Shown here piece after piece: positions 8,785 to 18,100 of a DNA stretch of 64,000 bases. How positions within the stretch are numbered: the first letter of the stretch is position 1; every line of letters begins with the position of its first letter. Position numbers and translations under genes: made by a program. The notes beneath the pieces are model-generated. The model was given only the letters and a program-made list of their open reading frames with translations. It did no database searches and had not been told where the DNA came from. Source of the DNA: Murinocardiopsis flavida (GTDB lineage: Bacteria > Actinomycetota > Actinomycetes > Streptosporangiales > Streptosporangiaceae); contig NZ_PYGA01000024.1 of the NCBI RefSeq assembly GCF_003014485.1, forward strand, positions 1 through 64,000, read 5' to 3'.

Positions 8785-10012
8785 TGCCCTCACCTCCACG
8801 CGCTGTGCGCAGCCCGGCGATCTCCGCGTGGGGAAGGTGTGCCTGCCACTGCGGTTCGGCGAGGCCCACCTGCTCATACAGCACCCGGCGCATTCGCGTA
8901 GCGAACAGCCCGGGGTGCGAGCTGATCTGCGCCGCCACCGACCCCCACGTCCCCGGCCTGAACCGGGCCGTCATCCCTTCCACACCCGCCAGCACCGGAC
9001 CGGACTCGGCGATCGTCGGGGCGCGCAGAAGCAGTTCGCTGATGGGCGCATGGGGATCCACGTCGGCCTCCTGTGCGCCCGCCATCGCCAGGGGCCGGTC
9101 GAGCAGCGTTGCATACAGCGTGGTGGACCCGTGGTCGCCGATCACCACATCGGCGGCGGCCAGCACCCCCACGCAGTCGGTGCGCTGCGGCAGGACGATC
9201 AACCCGCAGGACTCCCAGTCCGCCATCCACGCCCGCATCTGCCACGTCCCGTGCGATGCCCACACATTGGGGTGCACTAGCAACGCGACCCGCCAACCGT
9301 GCTGCTCGCGGGCCTCCTCTACCAGCCGCGCCACGGCGTCGCTGCGGGCGCCGAGCAGGGAGTGAGGACCCCAGGTCGAGACCATCACGGCGAGGCGCTG
9401 ATCGCTGCCGACACCGAGCGCCGCACGGAACCTCTGCGGGACCATTCGCGCGTCCAGAAGACGATCGACCACCGGATCACCGACAACTTGGGCGTGCTGT
9501 AGGGCCTCGGGGCAGCCCTCGGCAAGTCGGCGCCGCTCCTGTTCGTGCGCGAGCACCAGGGCCGAGGGGATTACCCGGCCGTCGTGCAGGAGGCGCTGGC
9601 GATCGAGTCCGAAGGTTCCGCGCGGTGCCGCGGCGACGCCGGTGAGCGCGGGCGTCATGAACTTGCCGAAGCCGGCTCCGTGGGGGAGGAGCACCAGCGG
9701 CGCGTGAATGCGTTCGATCCCCCAGTAGCTCGCCGCGATTGCCAGGTCGAAGCGGGTTTGTTCGGCCTGGGACCACGGGATCACCACGCAGTCCAGGGCG
9801 GCTAGCCATTCGGGCACGCCCCGATGAAAGATCGAAGGAGCCATGGTGAACACGATCTGGATACGGCCATCGGCCTTGAGTAGCGCGACGACGTCCATTA
9901 GGCGTTGCGCGCAGGCGACCGAGTGGACCATCACGAGCACGGTGCGGCATCCGGGGCGCGTTACCCAGCGCTGGGCGTTCAGCCCCACCGGGGTGTGCAG
10001 CCACTGATCCAT
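8777..10012 (-). CDS. GT-B-like / CDP-glycerol glycerophosphotransferase-like protein
   Basis: The 411-aa protein has GT-B-like features: VLLPHGAGFGKF in the middle, and in the C-terminal half VALLVHPNVW followed by ADVVIGDHGSTTLYATLLDRP. The last block resembles the D..(S/G)D.S(S)....A.. donor-site motif of CDP-glycerol:glycerophosphotransferases and related GT-B enzymes. It probably transfers a sugar or polyol phosphate. Its coupling to a PfkB kinase suggests that the kinase makes the phosphorylated precursor or acceptor. The exact family is uncertain and the substrate unknown. It is the first gene of a two-gene operon. Confidence 0.55.
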   Translation of the reverse strand: MDQWLHTPVGLNAQRWVTRPGCRTVLVMVHSVACAQRLMDVVALLKADGRIQIVFTMAPSIFHRGVPEWLAALDCVVIPWSQAEQTRFDLAIAASYWGIERIHAPLVLLPHGAGFGKFMTPALTGVAAAPRGTFGLDRQRLLHDGRVIPSALVLAHEQERRRLAEGCPEALQHAQVVGDPVVDRLLDARMVPQRFRAALGVGSDQRLAVMVSTWGPHSLLGARSDAVARLVEEAREQHGWRVALLVHPNVWASHGTWQMRAWMADWESCGLIVLPQRTDCVGVLAAADVVIGDHGSTTLYATLLDRPLAMAGAQEADVDPHAPISELLLRAPTIAESGPVLAGVEGMTARFRPGTWGSVAAQISSHPGLFATRMRRVLYEQVGLAEPQWQAHLPHAEIAGLRTARGGEGSG

Positions 10013-10791
10013 TGCGGTGTCCTCTCGCCGCGCCTGTTCGCGGTTGTGAACAGGCTGTCGGAACCGACGGTGAGGGCCGCCTCTGACCGGATACCGGACA
10101 CTGCACTGTCGAAGGCTGACGAGAATCTGTCATCCAACTGGACATCGCTCTGACAGGTGTCGTGATCAGCACGCGAGCTGCGGATCTGCGCCTTTCGGTT
10201 ACAGCGGTGGCACGACACCGACCTGCCTGGCGATGTCGAGCTGGTCGTGGTGGACGGGCCGCCGCTACGCTTCGGGGCGCCGTCGCACTTCCGCACCTGA
10301 TGGTCCGCGGGTTTGCCGCCGAGCCGACCCGGGCGGTTCTCAAAGGCGCCGCTCCGGAGACGAGTATGGCGCTCACCCAGGCCCGTACCCGGGATACCCC
10401 GGCGGCGGCACTGCGGTCCTGCCAGACGCCCATTACGTATACGTCCCTCTGAACCCGCGTTTCACCGAATAGGGCCAGGAGGATGAGGCGTGGGTGATCG
10501 CGCTCTCCACACGCGCTCGCGAACCGTGTCACGGCACCGCTGACCTGTGGCACCTTCTACCACTCGCCCCAGCAGCGCCAATCCCACAGGTGGGGGTCCA
10601 GAGGACTCCCACCGCCTGTACGCACAGTACCGGCGCGCCTCCGGCGATCCGGCAGCAATGAGAGCGCTGCTGGTCGATATTGTCCGCCCCGTCAGCTACG
10701 GTCACGAAACCGCTCGTTAAGACTTCATCCGTGAGGTCGCGACTACGGTCACGGTCGAGCGCGCGTCGAAAATAAGTTGGGGAGGGTTGAA
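10013..10791. other. Long spacer with gene debris
   Basis: No intact gene is seen in about 780 bp. Short open fragments look like decayed coding sequence: 10199-10300 (entered separately), and 10380-10472, which ends DAHYVYVPLNPRFTE before a stop. The promoter of the divergent - strand operon should lie near 10020-10150. Confidence 0.4.
10199..10300 (+). pseudogene. Possible remnant of a class I SAM methyltransferase-like gene
   Basis: One frame reads LQRWHDTDLPGDVELVVVDG followed by PPLRFGA and a stop at 10298-10300. A D.ELVVVDGPP block is typical of small class I methyltransferase-like proteins. No start codon or preceding motif I is present, and an in-frame stop lies at about 10161. The evidence is one short motif. 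Confidence 0.25.
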
Positions 10792-11067
10792 TTGCCGCTC
10801 AGCAATATTTACAAACGTATGACCAGAACCCGAGAGGTCCCTGGTGGTGCTGACCAAACGGATGAGATTAAAGCCTTTGTTGACTCTAATCTTGTTTTCC
10901 TCCCTATAGATGCTGACGTCGAGGGAGGGGATATAATTGAGCGTCTTCTTCCGAATGGGAAGAAGCAATTTATCCAATTGACGAAACTGAATCACTTGGA
11001 GTCGCCATTCGGTTCTAGGCATCTGGACCACATTGAGGCGGAGTATCGGCTCGTTCAACGCGGTTAA
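10792..11067 (+). CDS. Hypothetical protein, about 91 aa
   Basis: The protein reads LPLSNIYKRMTRTREVPGG, then a helix-rich middle and FLPIDADVEGGDIIERLLPN. I recognise no family. TTG at 10792 is taken as the start because GGAGGG lies about 6 nt upstream; the frame stays open back to 10735, with another TTG at 10777. Codon use is much less GC-biased than in neighbouring genes, which suggests recent acquisition. An overlapping - strand frame looks less protein-like. The gene converges with the membrane-protein gene ending at 11084. Confidence 0.5.
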   Translation: MPLSNIYKRMTRTREVPGGADQTDEIKAFVDSNLVFLPIDADVEGGDIIERLLPNGKKQFIQLTKLNHLESPFGSRHLDHIEAEYRLVQRG

Positions 11068-11083
11068 GCTGAACTTCGATTGG

Positions 11084-11776
11084 TCATAGCGGGTACCATT
11101 CATTCTCCGGATCGCGGACGGGAGGCGTCCACGGGGCGCCGTCGTGCCGAAGGAGCGCCGGTCTTTCTTTGTGCTCCGGGACTAGTTCGTCCCGGAGCAC
11201 AGCCCTGATGGTGTGCCGAAGATAACGGATGTAGTTGCGGATATCCAATTCCGCCCGCTCCTGGTCGGCGCGCTCATCATCGGAGTGCAAAGGAAGATTT
11301 CGAAACTGCTGCACCACATCGCAAAGCGCATGATATCGACTCCGGACCACGCTATCGGGGATCAAAGGCAAGGCCACCCGCAATCCATACCCTAAAGCTG
11401 CAATCGTTTCTCGGCGGCGTAACATTTCAGGGGGCTCTGGATCTCCGGCCTGACGGAATTGGGCGATTAACCACTGTGGCTTCAAGATATCGAACCCATC
11501 CTCGAAGACGAACAGCGAGTGAAGTAGCTCCCCAAGTGCACGCTCCTCGCGAACACGTATCTCATCCTGACGCGCCTCTGCGCGCCCATCGTCAGCCATC
11601 TTCTTCTCGTGTGCGAGCATCTTCTCGGTCTGCCGGTTAACACCCCAGAAAGACAGGAAACCGCCGAAAGCCGCACCGATTAGTCCACTCCACAGTTCAG
11701 TGTTGGATAACGCGTTCCCAAGCCCGGACCCGAGAAAAATTATGAAAGACAAGAGCCATTGCCAGACCGCTTGCAT
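11084..11776 (-). CDS. Hypothetical membrane-anchored protein
   Basis: The 230-aa protein has two hydrophobic segments at the N-terminus (WLLSFIIFLGSGLGNAL and WSGLIGAAFGGFLSFWGV). A charged, helical and probably coiled-coil stretch follows (residues about 48-80, with TEKMLAHEKKMADDGRAEAR), then a cytoplasmic domain with no family I recognise. It starts 10 nt downstream of the lipoprotein gene stop, so the two form an operon. Confidence 0.65.
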   Translation of the reverse strand: MQAVWQWLLSFIIFLGSGLGNALSNTELWSGLIGAAFGGFLSFWGVNRQTEKMLAHEKKMADDGRAEARQDEIRVREERALGELLHSLFVFEDGFDILKPQWLIAQFRQAGDPEPPEMLRRRETIAALGYGLRVALPLIPDSVVRSRYHALCDVVQQFRNLPLHSDDERADQERAELDIRNYIRYLRHTIRAVLRDELVPEHKERPALLRHDGAPWTPPVRDPENEWYPL

Positions 11777-11786
11777 CGGTTTCCTT

Positions 11787-12260
11787 TTACTTGGTGAACT
11801 CGACTTCGATCGGATTTGTTGGTTCGATTTCGTCCCGCGAGAAGGTCACGGTCTCAGTGAACTCTTCAATCCCTGCGGGCTCCTGCGTCGTTACCGTGAG
11901 CTCGTAGAATTCGGCTGCCGATACGTCGTCGATCGAGAACTGCATCTCGCATCGATACGGGTCCTCCGACGCCACTTCGCCGGGCTCGGCAGACTCCCCG
12001 CCGACCTTCGCTTCGATGCTGTGCCAACTGTCCGCATCTCCGGTTGCGACCGTCTCATCATTGCCGTTCCGCAACACGTACGTGGTGCCCTTCCACAGGC
12101 AGTACACGTCGTCGTGGTTCTGGCCGATCTTCCCCGACTTTGTGGCTACCAGGACGTCGACTCGTACGGGCTCCTGCTCCGATGGGGCCTCGTCGGGCAG
12201 TTGGCTGCTGCATCCCGACAGCAGTAGTGCTAAGCCGAGCACGCACGCGATTCTGCGCAT
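11787..12260 (-). CDS. Small lipoprotein
   Basis: The 157-aa protein starts MRRIACVLGLALLLSGCSSQ, a lipoprotein signal peptide with lipobox LLSGC, so it should be acylated on the Cys and held on the outer face of the membrane. The mature part is acidic, and residues about 110-155 look like beta strands. Two further Cys (YCLWKG and YRCEM) could form a disulphide. No known family is recognised. It is the first gene of a pair with the membrane protein at 11084. Confidence 0.75.
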   Translation of the reverse strand: MRRIACVLGLALLLSGCSSQLPDEAPSEQEPVRVDVLVATKSGKIGQNHDDVYCLWKGTTYVLRNGNDETVATGDADSWHSIEAKVGGESAEPGEVASEDPYRCEMQFSIDDVSAAEFYELTVTTQEPAGIEEFTETVTFSRDEIEPTNPIEVEFTK

Positions 12261-12366
12261 CTGAACTCCCTAGGGGCGGGGAGCACCGGAGCGAGCGGCG
12301 CGGAGGCCATTCAGTTTGGCACGATCCCGGGCGGACGATTGGGTTGTGACCGTTTCGGAACACGAA

Positions 12367-12400
12367 GAGGGCCCGGACGACCCCCGTCATCCGGGCCCTC
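12367..12400. terminator. Strong GC hairpin upstream of the lipoprotein operon
   Basis: GAGGGCCCGGACGAC and GTCATCCGGGCCCTC pair with one mismatch around a CCCC loop. There is no long U-tract on either side. It would insulate the lipoprotein operon from transcription arriving from the right. Confidence 0.6.
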
Positions 12401-12447
12401 TCATCCCCCGTAGGGCGGCCGGGAAGGGCAGGTCACCACCGCACAGA

Positions 12448-12473
12448 GTATACGTATTTTGGATACAGTATAC
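12448..12473. promoter_or_regulatory. Pair of GTATAC palindromes, probable operator
   Basis: GTATAC occurs at 12448-12453 and 12468-12473, 20 bp apart (about two helical turns), with a related GGATAC at 12461-12466 between them. The block is AT-rich in a GC-rich setting and sits 47 bp before the start of the 60-aa ORF at 12520. Paired GTATAC-like sites are typical binding sites for dimeric repressors; I cannot name the protein. Confidence 0.5.
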
Positions 12474-12519
12474 AAAGTGCAATATCTTTGAATCCTGGAG
12501 ATATACGAAGGAGGCCGAC

Positions 12520-12702
12520 GTGGACATCCTGCGTTGGGCAGCCCGCCTGCTTGCCGAAATTACGCGAGGGCGGTCCCTCCACACCCCCGCAACCGTCATC
12601 GGCTGCGGGGGCGCGTTTCAATGTCCCCTGCGGGAATCGACCGGTGCCCTACTCGGCCCTGTCACTCCAGAGTGCGTGCCCCGACCTCAGGGCACCACCT
12701 GA
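12520..12702 (+). CDS. Small ORF of 60 aa, unknown function
   Basis: GTG at 12520 is preceded by an excellent AAGGAGG with 5-nt spacing. The product starts with an amphipathic helix (VDILRWAARLLAEITRGR) and has a Cys-containing tail (VIGCGGAFQCPL). The stop codon lies inside the right arm of a perfect terminator hairpin, and a GTATAC double site lies upstream, so this looks like a complete transcription unit. No family is recognised. Confidence 0.55.
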   Translation: MDILRWAARLLAEITRGRSLHTPATVIGCGGAFQCPLRESTGALLGPVTPECVPRPQGTT

Positions 12703-12713
12703 GGTTTTCTTTT
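12684..12713 (+). terminator. Rho-independent terminator overlapping the end of the 60-aa ORF
   Basis: ACCTCAGG and CCTGAGGT form a perfect 8-bp stem with a 6-nt loop, followed by TTTCTTTTG. The ORF's TGA is within the right arm (12700-12702). Confidence 0.8.
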
Positions 12714-12723
12714 GTGGATAACG

Positions 12724-13929
12724 TCAGGTCGTAGGCCAGTTAAGAACCAGCCGGGAGTGGCGCTTGTCGACCACGAAGCCCCGCGGAAGCTGCTCGTCCG
12801 AAGTACCGGAGGGGACCGCCTCCACGGTGGGTACAGCGCTGCGGTCCTGGTCCCATACCCGGATCTGGTTGCAGATCCGTTCCGCGAGGTCGTCCCCGGC
12901 GGGGCCATGGCCAATGGCGCCCAGCTCGGCTCGCGCTGGGCCGTCGCCGGTGAGCCGCCGGTAGGTGAAGTAGGACAATGAAGCCCCTTCGGCAAGTGCG
13001 GGGCTGAGGCTCGGGATCGCCGGGGTCGCCCGGCCACGCTCTACGGCCGACGGCGTCGCGGTAATGCGGCACGTCCCGGGTTCGGCCGTGGCCAGGCGCA
13101 GCCACACACCATCGAAGGATTCGCTGCCGGCGACCGTGACACCGGACCATGCTTCGGTGCGCGGCTGGTCGAGGATGCCGCTGGCGGGGGCGATCTCCTG
13201 GTCTTCGTCGTAGTAGAGGGTGACGTCGTCGCCGTCGAGAGCGAGGGCGTGTTCCCCATCAGCGTGACCGCGCATCGGGATGAAACCGCAGAGCTGCATG
13301 GAGCGGCTTTCCAACCGATCTGGGGATCCGGCGAAGGCGATTGTGCGCGTCGTGCCACGGAACCGCAGCGGAACCACCATCCGCCCCGCTGCGCTGAGCT
13401 GGTCGCGCCAGGCCGAGGGCACGTCCCAGGCGCCCACAGTGACGATGATCCGGTCGTAGGGTGCGTGGGCGTCGTCGCCGAGTGCGCCGTCGCGGGCGAG
13501 CACCGTCACGTCGTCGTACCCGGCTGCGGCCAGGCCGGTGCGGGCTCCCTCGACCACATCGGTGTCGATGTCGATCGTCGTGACCTGACCGCCGGGGCCG
13601 GTGAGTTCGCGGAGCAGCGCCGCGTTGTAGCCGGTGCCTGCGCCGATCTCCAGGACTCGGTGGCCGGGCTGCACATCGAGCTGTTCCAGCATCATCGCGA
13701 CGACGGAGGGCGCCGAGGCGCAACTCCGAATGGTCCCCGTCCCGTCGCGGTGGGTGGTGACGGATTCGTTGGCGTAGGCGTCCGCAGTGCTCGCGTCGGG
13801 CACGAAGAGATGGCGGGGCACTTCACGCAAGGCGCGCTCGACGCGGGCGCTGCGGACGTAGTGGTCGGCGCGGAGCTGGTCCACGAGAGCAGCGCGCAGG
13901 GACTCGGGGGTGTGGTCGGTGTCGATCAT
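12724..13929 (-). CDS. PIMT-like methyltransferase of an FxLD lanthipeptide system
   Basis: The 401-aa protein has an N-terminal protein-L-isoaspartate methyltransferase-like domain (motif I VLEIGAGTGYNAALL at about residues 92-106) and a roughly 180-aa C-terminal extension. This architecture is typical of the methyltransferases paired with FxLD-type class I lanthipeptides. By analogy with OlvS_A it may methylate an Asp of the cyclised peptide, leading to aspartimide or isoaspartate. It is the last gene of the operon, 59 nt after the cyclase stop. ATG 13929 is chosen from the conserved start of the domain; ATG 14019 would overlap the cyclase gene. Confidence 0.85.
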   Translation of the reverse strand: MIDTDHTPESLRAALVDQLRADHYVRSARVERALREVPRHLFVPDASTADAYANESVTTHRDGTGTIRSCASAPSVVAMMLEQLDVQPGHRVLEIGAGTGYNAALLRELTGPGGQVTTIDIDTDVVEGARTGLAAAGYDDVTVLARDGALGDDAHAPYDRIIVTVGAWDVPSAWRDQLSAAGRMVVPLRFRGTTRTIAFAGSPDRLESRSMQLCGFIPMRGHADGEHALALDGDDVTLYYDEDQEIAPASGILDQPRTEAWSGVTVAGSESFDGVWLRLATAEPGTCRITATPSAVERGRATPAIPSLSPALAEGASLSYFTYRRLTGDGPARAELGAIGHGPAGDDLAERICNQIRVWDQDRSAVPTVEAVPSGTSDEQLPRGFVVDKRHSRLVLNWPTT

Positions 13930-13988
13930 CGCTCGCAGTCTATTTCGCAGGTCATGGGTCGTGTCGGTAGTTTCCGGGAAGTCGGTCG

Positions 13989-15167
13989 TTAGCCGTTGAG
14001 GAGCATGCAGGCGTCCCACTCGGTGGCGGGTGGGACGCCGGTTTGGATGGTGTGGCGGACGAGTTCGACGCCCGCCCGGCCGTCAAGTAGTCCGACCTCC
14101 TGGGGCGGGGCGGTGGCATTCAGTCGTGAGGCGAGGGCCGGCAGGGACGCTGCGAGGTCAGGAGTGCGGGCGTCGGCTGCGGCGCGGTTCACCGCATGGT
14201 GGAGCCCGGCCCACCCGTGGCACAGGCCGGGCTCGGTGATCTGGGCGAGCTGGTGCCCGTCGGTGGCGCACCCAAGGAGCGCCGCCTCCGCCGTGTCTTG
14301 AAGCGCGGCGTTGCTGGTGGCGATGGCGGCGAGTTGGAGGGCGCGTCCGATTCCGGGCGTGCCGTAGCACCAGGAGGGGCGTGCTGCGGCACGGAATGTT
14401 CTTCGGCCGGTGCGGTTCTCGTCGCGGGTGACCCACGGCGGCCACCACGCGTTGGTGCCCTCGTCCTGGCGCCAGGTCTCTAACCAGGCGCAAATGCGTG
14501 TCACGGCGTTCGCGTGGCCATCCACGGTGATCCCGCGCCGCATCGCGGTCACCAGCAGCGCCAAAGGGCCGCTCACACCATGGGCCATGCCGAGGTTGCC
14601 GTGCCCGCCGGGGAAGCGGCCGTCGGGGTGGTCGGCGGGGCCGTTGGCCGTCCACCACCCCGGCAAGTTCTCCCCGTCGACGTGGACGGGTTCGGTGAGC
14701 CGCACCAGGTAGGACAACACGGCGCGGAGCCCGTCGTCGTCTGAGCGGTGGAGCAGGAGAACGCCGAAGCCGGTCAGGCCGCTGACCAGATCGAATTCGC
14801 CCAACGCCGGGAGGTCCACGTTATCAATGCGCGTGTGGGCTCGGTCGAGGCGGCCGCGAAGCAGCGTCGTGACCGCCTGATCCAAGGTGCGCAGCGCATC
14901 GGCGTAGCCGGGATGGGCGGCGGTGTGAAGGGCGAATGCCACGGACAGCGCTCCGCGGAACAGACTGCTGCCCGGGGTCGCCGGAACCGGGGTCCGGGTC
15001 GATGCAGAGGCCCAGGAGTGCGCGGCCCGCCAGTCGCCGGTGGCCCGCGCGCTTTCGGCGTGCAACAGCAGAACCCCGGGGGCGCCGCGTGCCAAGGAGT
15101 GCCCCCAACCCATGCTGGGGTCGGACGGCGGCGGGTTGGTGAGCGGTGTGGGCAGGTCGATCGTCAT
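13989..15167 (-). CDS. lanC: Lanthipeptide cyclase (LanC)
   Basis: The 392-aa protein carries the LanC zinc-site residues: Cys267 in SWCYGTPGIG and Cys316-His317 in GLCHGWAGLHH, together with the conserved NLGMAHGVSG (His about 197). The enzyme adds Cys thiols to dehydroalanine or dehydrobutyrine to form the (methyl)lanthionine rings. Its ATG overlaps the dehydratase stop as ATGA (15164-15167), so the two are translationally coupled. Confidence 0.92.
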   Translation of the reverse strand: MTIDLPTPLTNPPPSDPSMGWGHSLARGAPGVLLLHAESARATGDWRAAHSWASASTRTPVPATPGSSLFRGALSVAFALHTAAHPGYADALRTLDQAVTTLLRGRLDRAHTRIDNVDLPALGEFDLVSGLTGFGVLLLHRSDDDGLRAVLSYLVRLTEPVHVDGENLPGWWTANGPADHPDGRFPGGHGNLGMAHGVSGPLALLVTAMRRGITVDGHANAVTRICAWLETWRQDEGTNAWWPPWVTRDENRTGRRTFRAAARPSWCYGTPGIGRALQLAAIATSNAALQDTAEAALLGCATDGHQLAQITEPGLCHGWAGLHHAVNRAAADARTPDLAASLPALASRLNATAPPQEVGLLDGRAGVELVRHTIQTGVPPATEWDACMLLNG

Positions 15168-18100
15168 CGCTGCCCGTCCCGCGCCCGCCACGACAACGCA
15201 GCCGCACGTGCGAGGCGCCGGCAGGCGCGTTCGCTGTCCCGGCCGACCCCCAGGGCGCGGATGTGGTGCATGTGGAGCAGCGATTCGAGCACGGTGTCCC
15301 CTCCGGACGGGGAGCACAGGCGCCGGTAGGTGTCGAGTGCTTGCCGGCGCGTGTGCCAGGTGGCGAGGAGGTCGTCTCCACCGGGGAGGCCGCGCAGGTG
15401 GGCGAAACCGTGTCGCGGGTTGGCGAGCCGGACCGCCTGATCGGTGACCGCGCGGGGCAGCGGCGGCTTGGGCGGGGCGTGGGGGTGGTCGATGATGTAG
15501 GCGATGCCCGCCGCGGTACTGCCGGTGAACGCCGCAGCGGTGTGGATCATGGCGGCCGCCGCGAGGACGCGTCGATCCGCGGCCGAGTCGGGCACCTCCA
15601 CCCATTGGGTGAGAAGGGCGGCGGAGTCGGCGGTGAACACGATCTCCGCGGCTCGCATGGCCGGGCCGTTCCCGTACCGGCCGATTTCGGGGAGGTAGGT
15701 CGCGAACTCAAGGCCGTTGATCAGGCCATCCCGGCGTAGCCGTTCCGCCCAGAACCCGATGACGGCGGTGTAGGTGCCGTGGGTGAGGGGGCCGGTGACG
15801 CGGATACGCAGGCGCAGGTGGTCCTGTTCGTGGGGGGACCGGTACCGGAGGAACCACCACTGCGGGGTCCCGCCGATGAGCCGTAGCAGGAGCGGGAGGT
15901 GGGTGGCCAGGATCTCGTCGTGGCGGTCCGGGTGGGCATAGATCTTGGCGTAGAGCCATTCCGACCGCTGGCCGCCGGGCAGGTGCCCGTGGTCGGCGCG
16001 GATCGGCACCAGCGCGCGCCCGCCGGCGAGCGGGGAGGGGGCCGGCGCCCGGGTGGAGACCAGGGGGGCGGCGACCTCGTGGGCGTGGCCGTCCACCCAC
16101 CCCAGCCCGGCCGGGTCGGCGGCCTCGGTCAGCACAGCGGGCCCGGCGGTGTCCAGGTGGGTGCGGAGGAGGACGGCGTGGGCGGGCTCGGCGAGGTCCA
16201 GGCGCAGCACTCGGTCTTGGTCCCGCAGCTCCACTTCGTCGGGCATGCGCCACTGCCGCTGCCACTGGTGCAGCTCGCGATACCAGTTCTCCCACCCGGC
16301 CCCGGCGGGAGGCAGGTTGGTCGGGTCGAGGTTCCACCGGGCGGGGGACAGGACGCAGCGCCGGTAGCGCACACGCGGCAGGTGAGGCAGGGTCGAAGCG
16401 GCACCCCAGTCGAACCGGGTGTAGGTCGCGCTGAGCGCTCGGGGCAGGTTGATGAGGAACCGGGCCAGCGGCGGCAACTGTTTAACCAGGTCCAGGCCGT
16501 GGAACACCAGCGGCTCCACGACGCGCTGGCGGGACACCGACACCAGGTGGAGCCGGTCCCGGTCGGCGGTCACCGCGAGGTCATCAAGCGGAATTGCCCC
16601 TTCGTCGGCCTCACGGTGTTCACCGAGGGAGATGAGGTGGGGGAGGAACTGCGGGGTGCGGGACACGTTCTCGGCGTGGGGGTAGGCCGGGGGGACGCAC
16701 ACCTGGGCAGGGAGGGCACCGGCGGTGGCGGTGGGCAGACCGGCGTAGAGCGCGGCCAGGTCACTGGCGGCGTCGGTGAACCGGCCGGTCATGGTCCCGG
16801 CGGCGCGGGCCGGCGACACGGTGAGCGTGAACTCGCCCGCCTCGATCGCCTCCAGTGAGGCCGCGTGGATACGGGCGCTGATCTCCAGGTGCGGCGGCAC
16901 CGCCACAGCGCGCATGTCCCCGGCGGCGAGTCGGGTGATCGTGTCCTCATCGAGCACGATCTCCCCGGTCCCATCCATCGCGGCCTGCTGCACCAGTGCC
17001 AGCAGGCGGGTGTCGCGGCCGGAGTCGGGGAGGGGCGGTTCCGCCGGGGTGAACGGCGCTCCTGGGTAGCCGGTGGGGTACCCGAGTCCGGTGTCGGGGT
17101 TCACCACGTCGGTGAGGGGGACGAGGGTGCCGGTGCCGTAGCGGGCGAGGAACGCGGCGTGGTAGGCGCGCCACACCGGCGCACCGTGAGGGGTAGCGCC
17201 CAGGCGCAGCAGTGCCCAGGCTGCCGCTTCCATCTCCTCGGCGACGGCGGGGGGAAGTTCTACATCGCAGTCCAGGTGCAGATCGACCGTGAGCGGGGTG
17301 CGCGATGCCTGCGACAGGCCGCGCATCCGCCGGACCAGGGAATCCCGGAGAGGGCCGAGACGCTCGGGCGCGGCGCCGTTGTGCTGGTCCACTCCGGCGT
17401 GGACGGAGCGCAACTCGCTGACCAGGTCGGCCACAGGCACCGGGGGGTTGGCGCCGAGCGTGTCGATCTGGTCGAGCACGTGCGCCAGCGCATCGGTGGC
17501 GGTGCCGGGGGCGCGGAGGTTGCTGACGAGGAAGCCCTGGTGCAGGAGTTCGGTGAGCATTCCCGCGACCGTCGCATCCGCGACGCCGGGGAACTCGGCG
17601 CCGACCTGGTCGGCCAGGGCGGCGAACCGGATGGGGGCGGTGGCGGCGCGCTCGACCGCGCGTACTGCCGAGGTGCGCCGGATCTGCACCTGGCCGGACC
17701 CGTGAGGGTGGAGCAGGTGGTTGCCCCGCCTGGTGCACAGGGTGCTCAGCACCACGGTGAGGTCATTGAGCAGCTCGGGGCTTGCTTCGAGCTGGGTGAC
17801 GATGTCGGTGACCCACCGGGTATCGGCGCGGGCACGGGGGCGGTGGTCGCGGCCCCATCGCACCTTGGTTCTAGTGCCGAGCGCGACCGGTGCAGCGCCC
17901 GCGAAGGTTCCGAAAGGGGTCGGGCGCCCGGTCTCGCGGAGCAGGTAGCGGGTGAGCGCGGTGGCGGCGCGGCGAATGTCCTTCTCTGTGGCCTGGTTCC
18001 CGGTGGTGATCTCGCCGATTCGACGGGCGAGGGAAGGGCTGGCAAGGGTGACGGCCTCGACGGTGTCGGGCCGGGACCACATTTGCCCCACCCACGCCCG

